NCBI GenBank assembly: GCA_963751775.1
Contig: CAVVVW010000028.1
Location: forward strand, 186,001-250,000
From: CADEEN01 sp963751775
Lineage (GTDB): Bacteria; Pseudomonadota; Gammaproteobacteria; Burkholderiales; Burkholderiaceae_C
DNA length: 64,000 bases
Direction: 5' to 3'
Positions 58,320 through 64,000 of the stretch are shown here, piece by piece (the stretch's first letter is position 1; each line of letters starts with the position of its first letter). A model generated the notes under the pieces. The model was not told the DNA's origin. It saw only the letters and a list, made by a program, of their open reading frames with translations, and did no database searches. Made by a program: the position numbers and the translations under genes.

Positions 58320-58968
58320 ATGATCCAACTGCACTACTACCCCGGCAACGCCAGCATGACGCCGCACCTGCTGCTGCGCGAACTCGGCGTGCCCTTCGAG
58401 TTGAAGTATGTCGACCGCAGCACCGGTGCGCACAAGGCGCCGGAGTACCTCAAGCTCAACCCGAACGGCCTGATCCCGGTGCTGGTCGACGGCGACTTGG
58501 TGCTTTACGAGACGGCGGCCATCGTGCTGCATCTGGTCGACACGCACCCGGCCAGCCGGGCTGGCGCCGGCGCTCGGCACGGCCGAGCGGGCGCAGTTCT
58601 ACAAGTGGCTGATCTGGCTGGCGAACTCGGTGCAGGCCATGATGCCGCATTACTTCTACAGCGACCGCATGGTCGCGCCCGGCAATGCGGCCGGTGCGCT
58701 GGAAGTGAAGGCGCAGGCCGAGGCCAAGCTGGGCGCGATGTTCGACCAGATCGACGCCCACCTCGCTGCGCCCGGCGGGCCGTGGATGATGGGCAAGCGC
58801 TTCTCCGCGCTCGACCCCTACACCTTCATGCTCTGCCGCTGGAGCCGCGGCTTCGGCCGGCCGGCGCGCACGCTGCCGCACATCGCGCCGTTCCTCGAAC
58901 GCATGCTGGCGCGGCCGGCGGTGCAGAAGGTGTTCGAGGTCGAGAAGCTGTCCGCGCCCTGGGTCTGA
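58320..58968 (+). CDS. Glutathione S-transferase family protein (one frameshift)
   Basis: About 215 residues after removing one base near 58560. Thioredoxin-like N-domain (IQLHYYPGNASMTPHLLLRE, with the cis-Pro and glutathione-binding motif in NPNGLIPVLVDGDLVLYETA) and an all-helical C-domain (WMMGKRFSALDPYTFMLCRW). Conjugates or reduces with glutathione; substrates unknown. The 52-bp divergent region to the HTH regulator is GC-rich with no clear promoter. Confidence 0.87.
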
Positions 58969-59040
58969 GCGGCGGCTACGGCGACATACCAAGGTGGTCG
59001 TCCAGCAATTGCAGGCGCTGCGCGCGTTTGTCTTCGGCCG

Positions 59041-60414
59041 TCATTTGCGCAGCAGCGCCCTGTGCTCGCCCAGCGTTTCGATCCAGTGCCGCGTCAACGG
59101 CGTGACGGGTTTGGCCAGCACGCGCTCGTTGAGCAGCGCGCGCCCGAGCGAGCGGCGCTGGCCGCGCGCGCAGGCCGCGAGCAGCGTCTGGTCGATCAGG
59201 TCGCGCTGGGCGTGGCTGCCGCCCAGCCGCTGGGCCTGGGTGCGGGCGGTGTAGAGCAGGTCGGCGCCGTCGTCGACCTCGCCGCGGGCGAAGGCCAATA
59301 GCCCACGCGCCAGTGGCTGGCCGACTTCACGCGCCACGGCATGGTTGTCGCGGCGCGCATCGTCGGCGGCCAGCGCGCGCTCGGCGCAGCGCGCGAGCCA
59401 GCGCTCGGCGGTCGCCAGATCGCCGGCCAGCAGCATCGGCAGCAACGCGTGCACGTCGTTGAAGGTGTAGTGCCCGGCCTCGCCGTCGTCCCCGTCGGCG
59501 TTCAATGGCCAGCCGGCCTGCAGCGCGGCGGCGCGCGCGGCGACATCGGCGCCGAGCAGGTGCAGGCGCCACAGCGCCGACTGCGGCGTCGACGCGCTGC
59601 AGGCCGATCTGCATGTGTTCGGCCGCCAGGTGGCCATCGACCACGCGCAGCGTGCCGGCGATGTCCAGCCCTTCGAGACGGAACAGTGCGGTGTGCCACC
59701 ACAGATGGCCGGCGAAGCCATTGCCCTCGGCCCAGGCGCCCTGGTGCTGGCGCAGCCACGCGGCGCCGTCGTCGAAGCGGCCCTGCATCTCCATCACATG
59801 CGCCACCGCGTGCACCGCCCACGGCGCGCGCGCATCCAGCGCCAGCGCGCGGCGGCCGGCCTCCTCGGCCTGGCCGTGGCAGTGGTTCTCTTCCAGGCCG
59901 AAGGCCCACAGCGCCAGCACATGCGGGTACAGCGGATCGTGTTCGTCCCACTCGGGCAGGGCGCGCGCCGGGCGGGCGCGCAGCGCGGCGGCGTCGCCGC
60001 GATAGAAGTCCCACAACTGCGCCCACTGCAGCGCCAGCGCGTCGCGCGGGTGCTCGATCAACAACGCGTCCCAGATGCGGCAGGCGCCGGACCAGCGGCC
60101 GTCGACGACGCGCTGCACGGCTTCGAGGTGCGCGCGCTCGCGGGCCGGGGACTGCCGGGCCACTGAGCGCCGCCGCGGCGGCCAGGTGCGCGCGGGCTTC
60201 GGGCAGCAGCGCGGCTTCGGTCAGGCTGGCCAGGAAGCCCGCCTTCATGATGTGCGGCAGCGCCCAGCCCGGGGTCGGCGGCGATGGCCGCGTCGAGGTC
60301 GGCGATCGGCGTGTCGTAGAACGACATCATTCGCCACAACGCCACATCGACCGCCGCGCGCGCGCTCGCCGATCGGCTGCCGATCGGAAGGCCGCGGGCA
60401 TCCTGCGCTGTCAT
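59041..60414 (-). CDS. TTC38-like tetratricopeptide repeat protein (three frameshifts)
   Basis: About 457 residues after removing single bases near 60270, 60175 and 59600. The N-terminus MTAQDARGLPIGSRSASARA and the phrase SFYDTPIADLDAAIAADPGW mark the TTC38/tetratricopeptide-38 family. TPR-type helices follow: ALALQWAQLWDFYRGDAAAL, PLYPHVLALWAFGLEENHCH, and AVHAVAHVMEMQGRFDDGAA. It probably acts as a scaffold; no enzyme motif is seen. Convergent with the GST gene, 72 bp apart. Confidence 0.8.
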
Positions 60415-60440
60415 GGCGGCAAATGTAGCGCGCAGTTGTG

Positions 60441-61828
60441 TCAGCTCAAGCGTGGCCACGGGCGCTGCGGGCCGCGCAGCTGCTCCCAGGCGCGGGCCAG
60501 TCGCAGCACGCCGAGGTCGTCGTGGCGTCGGCCGATCAGCTGCAGGCCGATCGGCATGCCGCCGGCGCTGAAGCCGGCGTTGATCGACGCGGCAGGTTGC
60601 TCGCTCATGTTGAACGGCAAGCGTGAAGGCGATGTGCTCGAACGGGCGCGCCGGGTCGTTCAAGGGGCTGGCGAACTCGGCCGGGAATGCCGACCACGGG
60701 GCTGACCGGCGCGAGCACGAAATCGAAGCGCTGCGTGGCGGCGATGGCGGCGTCGCGCAGCGCCGCCATCTGGCTGTAGCCGCGAAACACCTGCGCGCCG
60801 CCGAGCGCAGCGCCGCCTTCGGCCCAGCTGCGGATGTAGGGCAGCACGCGGGCCTGGCGTTCGACCGGCAGGGCCGCGATGTCGAGCCAGGCGCGCATGC
60901 GCCAGAACGCGTCCATGCCGTCGGCCATGCTGCGCGTGGTGAACGGCGCCACGGGTTCGACGATCGCGCCGGCGGCCTCGAAGGCGTTGGCGGCGGCATT
61001 GACCGCGGCATGGATCTCGGCGTCGAGCGGCTGGCCCCAGCCGGCGTCGAGCCACAGGCCCAGGCGCAGACCGCGCAGCCTGAAGTCGAGGTCGCTCCAG
61101 GCGATGTCCTGCGCCGGCAGGCTCGTCGGGTCGCGCGCGTCGGGCCGCGCCAGCACCGTCATCGCCAGCGCGGCGTCGGCCACCGTGCGCGTCATCGGCC
61201 CGGCCACGCGGCCGGCATAGGGCGGGTGGATCGGAATGCGGCCCTGGCTGGGCTTGAGGCCGAAGATGCCGCACCAGCCCGCCGGCAGGCGGATCGAGCC
61301 GCCGATGTCGGTGCCGACATGCAGCGGGCCATAACCGGCGGCGCAGGCCGCAGCGGCGCCGGCGCTGCTGCCGCCGGGGTTCATCGACAGATCCCAGGGG
61401 TTGCGCGTGAGACGGTGAAAGCTCGACAGGCCCGACGACAACATGCCGTAGTCGGGCATCGTGGTCTTGCACACGATCACCGCGCCGGCCTCGCGCAGGC
61501 GCGCCGCCGGTGGCGCATCGGCCGCGGCCGGTGCCAGCGTGGTGGCCGCGGTGCCCAGCGGCACCGGCGTGCCCCGGGTGGCGATGTTCTCCTTCAGCGT
61601 CACCGGCACGCCGTCGAGCGCCAGGGCCTGGCCGCGCTGCCAGCGCGCTTCGCTGTCGCGCGCGGCCTGCAGCGCCGCGTCGGCGTCCAGGGCCCAGGTG
61701 GCAGCGACGTGCGGTTCGCTGCGTTCGATGTGCAGCAGCAACTCGCGCACCACCTCGACCGGCGAGGCCTCGCGCGCGGCGTACAGCGCGAGCAGTTCGG
61801 TGGCGCTGCGGTCGTGCAATGCGGTCAC
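60441..61828 (-). CDS. Amidase signature family enzyme (two frameshifts)
   Basis: About 461 residues after removing single bases near 60690 and 60620. The catalytic triad is visible: Lys in VPVTLKENIATRG, cis-Ser in NPGGSSAGAAAACAAGYGPL, and the nucleophile Ser in VGTDIGGSIRLPAGWCGIFG. Hydrolyses amides or acts as a GatA-like amidotransferase; no GatB/C genes are near. The C-terminus ends GMPIGLQLIGRRHDDLGVLR, as usual. It lies 7 bp downstream of the SnoaL-like gene, in the operon with the oligopeptide-type binding protein, so imported amides or peptides are plausible substrates. Confidence 0.85.
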
Positions 61829-61835
61829 AGTGCGA

Positions 61836-62321
61836 TCACGCCCGGGCGGCCTTGCGCGACGCGACGAAGCGCTCCAGGTTCTTCGCCGCCTGCGCCCGCA
61901 CCTTGGTGCGCAGCAGCGGCGTCCAGCCCAGCAGCAGGCCGGGCGCGCCGAGCGCCTGGCGCGCCCAGCGCCAGAAGTCGAAGCGGTCGCGGTGGCGCGT
62001 GATCAGGCCCGCGGCGTCGAAGTCGAACTCGGCATCGATGACGTTGTGCACCATGCGCCCGGTGGCCGAGAAGCGGTAGGTCGGCTCCCAATGCGCGCTG
62101 CGCTCGGTGATGGCGCTGGCCTCGAGGCGCCACACGTCGCGGCCCTTGGCCTTGACGGCGTCGCAGAGCATGGCCCACATCGCGCCGATCGCTTCGCGCC
62201 CACGCAGCGAGAAGGCCTCGTCGTCGAAGCTGGCGTCGGGCGCGTAGCAGGCCGCCATCGCATCGGCATCGAGACGCTCGAAGGCGGCATACAGCCGCTC
62301 GATCGTGGCTTTGCGGCTCAT
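61836..62321 (-). CDS. SnoaL-like / NTF2-fold protein
   Basis: 161 residues with an intact frame. NTF2-like fold: ATIERLYAAFERLDADAMAA, CYAPDASFDDEAFSLRGREA, SAHWEPTYRFSATGRMVHNV, FDAAGLITRHRDRFDFWRWA. Members are small isomerases or ligand-binding proteins. The C-terminal extension (VRAQAAKNLERFVASRKAAR) is basic. Start ATG 62321 overlaps the stop of the binding-protein gene (ATGA). It lies between that gene and the amidase in one operon. Function unknown. Confidence 0.82.
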   Translation of the reverse strand: MSRKATIERLYAAFERLDADAMAACYAPDASFDDEAFSLRGREAIGAMWAMLCDAVKAKGRDVWRLEASAITERSAHWEPTYRFSATGRMVHNVIDAEFDFDAAGLITRHRDRFDFWRWARQALGAPGLLLGWTPLLRTKVRAQAAKNLERFVASRKAARA

Positions 62322-63808
62322 TGCCAGCTCACGGCGGCCATGTCGTTGGCGAAGATCGGCGAGCTCGACCACAGGCCCTTCAGGCCCTTCCTGGCCACCG
62401 CCACCTGCGACGGGTTGAAGATGAAGGCGTTGACGGCGTCGCTGGTGATCATGCGCTGCATGTCGCCGAACAACTTCGCACGCGTCCTTGGCGTTCGTCT
62501 CGGCCGCATGCCTGGCGGCGAGGTCGCGGAAGGCCTGGCTGTCGTAGCCCCAGTAGTAGGCCGTGTTGGCGTACTGCATGTAGTCGAGCGGTTCGACATG
62601 GTTGATCACGGTCAGGTCGAAATTGCCCTTGAAGGTGCCGCCCAGCCACTGCGCCCACTCGACGTTCTCGATCTTGGCGATCACGCCGACCTTGGCCAGT
62701 TGCGCGGCCAGCACCTCGCCGCCCTTCCTCGCGTACTGCGGCGGCGGCAGCGTCAGCGTCACGTTGAGCGGCGTGGCCACGCCCGCCTCCTTCAACAGCG
62801 CCTTGGCCTTCTCCGGGTCGTACGGGTACTGTGCGGTGAGGTCGACGTAGCCGGCATCGGTCGGTGCGAAGTGGCTGCCGATCGGCCGGCCCAGGCCTTC
62901 GAGCACGCCGTCGATGAAGGCCTTGCGGTCGATGGCGTGCATCAGCGCGCGGCGCACGCGCACGTCGTCGAAGGGCTTTCGCTTGTTGTTGATGGCCATG
63001 ATGCCCTTGCCGGCAGTGCTGCCGATGGCGACCACGAAGCGCGGGTCGGCCTGCAGTTGCTTGACGGCCTGCGGCGCATCGAGCCGCGGCACGCCGTCGA
63101 TGTCGCCGGCCAGCAGCGCGGCCACGCGTGCGGCCGGGTCGTTGATGAAGCGGAAGGTCACGCGCTCGAGCTTGACCGCGCTTGGCGTCGCGGTAGCCTG
63201 GCCACTTGGCCAGCGTCACCGACGAGCCCTTCTTCCAGTCGTCGAAGGTGAACGGGCCGGTGCCGATCGGCTTGGTGGCCGTGCCGGCAGCGCTCTTCGG
63301 ATCGAGGATCACGGCCGTGTTCTCGCCCAGCCGGAACAGGAAGTTGCCGTCGGCGTTGTTCAGCGTCAGGATCACGGTGTGGGCGTCGGGCGTGTCGATG
63401 CGCGAGATGTTGTCGAACACCGCCTTCTTCGCCTTGTTGGTGCTCTTCTCGTCCTTGGCGCGCTCGAAGCTGAACTTCACGTCGGCCGCGTCGAAGGCCT
63501 CGCCGTCGTGGAACTTGACGCCCTTCCTCAGCCTGAAGGTGTAGCTCTTGCCGTCGGGCTCCATGGTCCAGCTCTCGGCCAGCAGCGGCGTGACCGTGCC
63601 GTCGACGTTGATCTTGGTCAGGCCTTCGAGCACGTTGTAGTGAACGATCTCGCCGATGGCCGCGGCCGGCGCGATGGTCGGGTCCATGCCCGGCGGCTCG
63701 AGCACCATGGCCAGCGTGACGCGGGTCTTGCCGGTCTGCGCCTGCGCCGCCCACGGTCATGCAGGCCACGGCGGCGAGGGCGAGGGCGACGCGTTGCAGG
63801 GATTTCAT
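62318..63808 (-). CDS. Oligopeptide/dipeptide-type ABC binding protein (SBP family 5; three frameshifts)
   Basis: About 495 residues after removing single bases near 63755, 63185 and 62490. Signal peptide MKSLQRVALALAAVACMTVG. DppA/OppA fold: VLEPPGMDPTIAPAAAIGEI, LAESWTMEPDGKSYTFRLRK, KFHDGEAFDAADVKFSFERA, PIGTGPFTFDDWKKGSSVTL and VRRALMHAIDRKAFIDGVLE. GGAGG lies before the ATG at 63808. The family also carries sugars, opines and glutathione, so the ligand is open. Followed by a SnoaL-like gene and an amidase, and preceded by an ABC ATPase running off the window. Confidence 0.88.
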
Positions 63809-63873
63809 CTGGCAGCCTCCGGACGGCAGGGTTTGGATCGAGTGCGCATGCTGCCACATCGCAGCGCCGCGAC

Positions 63874-64000
63874 CTACGTTTGCCAGCGCGGCCGCGGCAA
63901 GGCCGCCAGCAGGCGCCGGGTGTAGGCGTGCGCCGGCGCGTGCAGCACGTCGGCGGGGCGGCCGCGCTCGACGACGCGGCCCTGCTGCAGCACGAGCAGT
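63874..64000 (-). CDS. ABC ATPase C-terminal end, Dpp/Opp type (partial)
   Basis: The last 42 residues of a minus-strand gene cut by the window edge: LLVLQQGRVVERGRPADVL, then HAPAHAYTRRLLAALPRPRW and a TAG stop at 63874. QGRVVERG followed by HAYTRRLLAALP is typical of the end of DppD/DppF/OppF ATPases. It is upstream of the binding-protein gene by 65 bp in the same direction and probably in the same importer operon. Confidence 0.85.
   Translation of the reverse strand, partial: LLVLQQGRVVERGRPADVLHAPAHAYTRRLLAALPRPRWQT

Overview
The window is very GC-rich chromosomal DNA with the gene content of a betaproteobacterium of the order Burkholderiales (Comamonadaceae, Rubrivivax or Leptothrix-like). 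The reasons are four orphan Bug/TctC-type solute receptors without TctA/TctB, RraA-like aldolases, CaiB, IclR and LysR genes beside catabolic operons, DUF1272 and DUF2145 proteins, and an RND pump with a NodT-type outer membrane factor. No rRNA, tRNA, IS element, phage or CRISPR array was seen. About half of the genes carry frameshifts. Almost every shift needs removal of exactly one base, usually a duplicated neighbour, so a systematic insertion artefact in the assembly is more likely than gene decay. Coordinates of shifted genes span the whole reconstructed gene.

Layout. 0-2 kb: an exported M3 oligopeptidase. 2-8.6 kb: the most unusual part, a three-gene signalling or conflict-type cassette made of a TPR/SLOG-like/class III nucleotide cyclase protein, a SIR2-TIR protein and a membrane-anchored nSTAND NTPase with a TPR tail. 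8.7-12.1 kb: sugar-acid genes (UxuA-like dehydratase, Bug receptor, enolase-superfamily sugar diacid dehydratase). 12.1-19.2 kb: two small unknown genes, an Ldh-family dehydrogenase, then an operon of HMG-CoA-lyase-type enzyme, CaiB CoA transferase, Bug receptor and a swivel-first aconitase-family hydratase, possibly a citramalyl-CoA route. 19.2-28.4 kb: two Bug receptors, a membrane protein, and a minus-strand aldonate-type cluster (RraA, Ldh, Bug, IlvD/Edd dehydratase, SnoaL-like, RraA), facing an IclR regulator fused to an SMP-30-like propeller. 28.4-31 kb: DoxX, an F420-type NADP oxidoreductase, and a divergent LysR gene with a direct repeat between them.

31-49.3 kb: a myo-inositol catabolic region. 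iolC(+DUF2090)-iolD-iolE-iolB lie on the minus strand and an SDR-iolG pair lies 11 kb away on the plus strand. Between them are an RND tripartite efflux operon flanked by two remnants of a carbohydrate ABC permease, a CBS protein, a Liv-type receptor, a MetE-like methyltransferase and an EAL protein. 49.3-52 kb: small unlinked genes. 52-58.3 kb: an inositol-monophosphatase-family gene in an operon with an AfuABC/FbpABC-type importer, followed by a convergent HTH/periplasmic-binding-like regulator. 58.3-64 kb: a glutathione transferase, a TTC38-like TPR protein, and an amidase/SnoaL/oligopeptide-type ABC operon running off the right end.

Taken together this is an accessory catabolic region specialised for sugar acids, dicarboxylates and inositol, with a putative NAD-consuming or cyclic-nucleotide signalling cassette near its left end.
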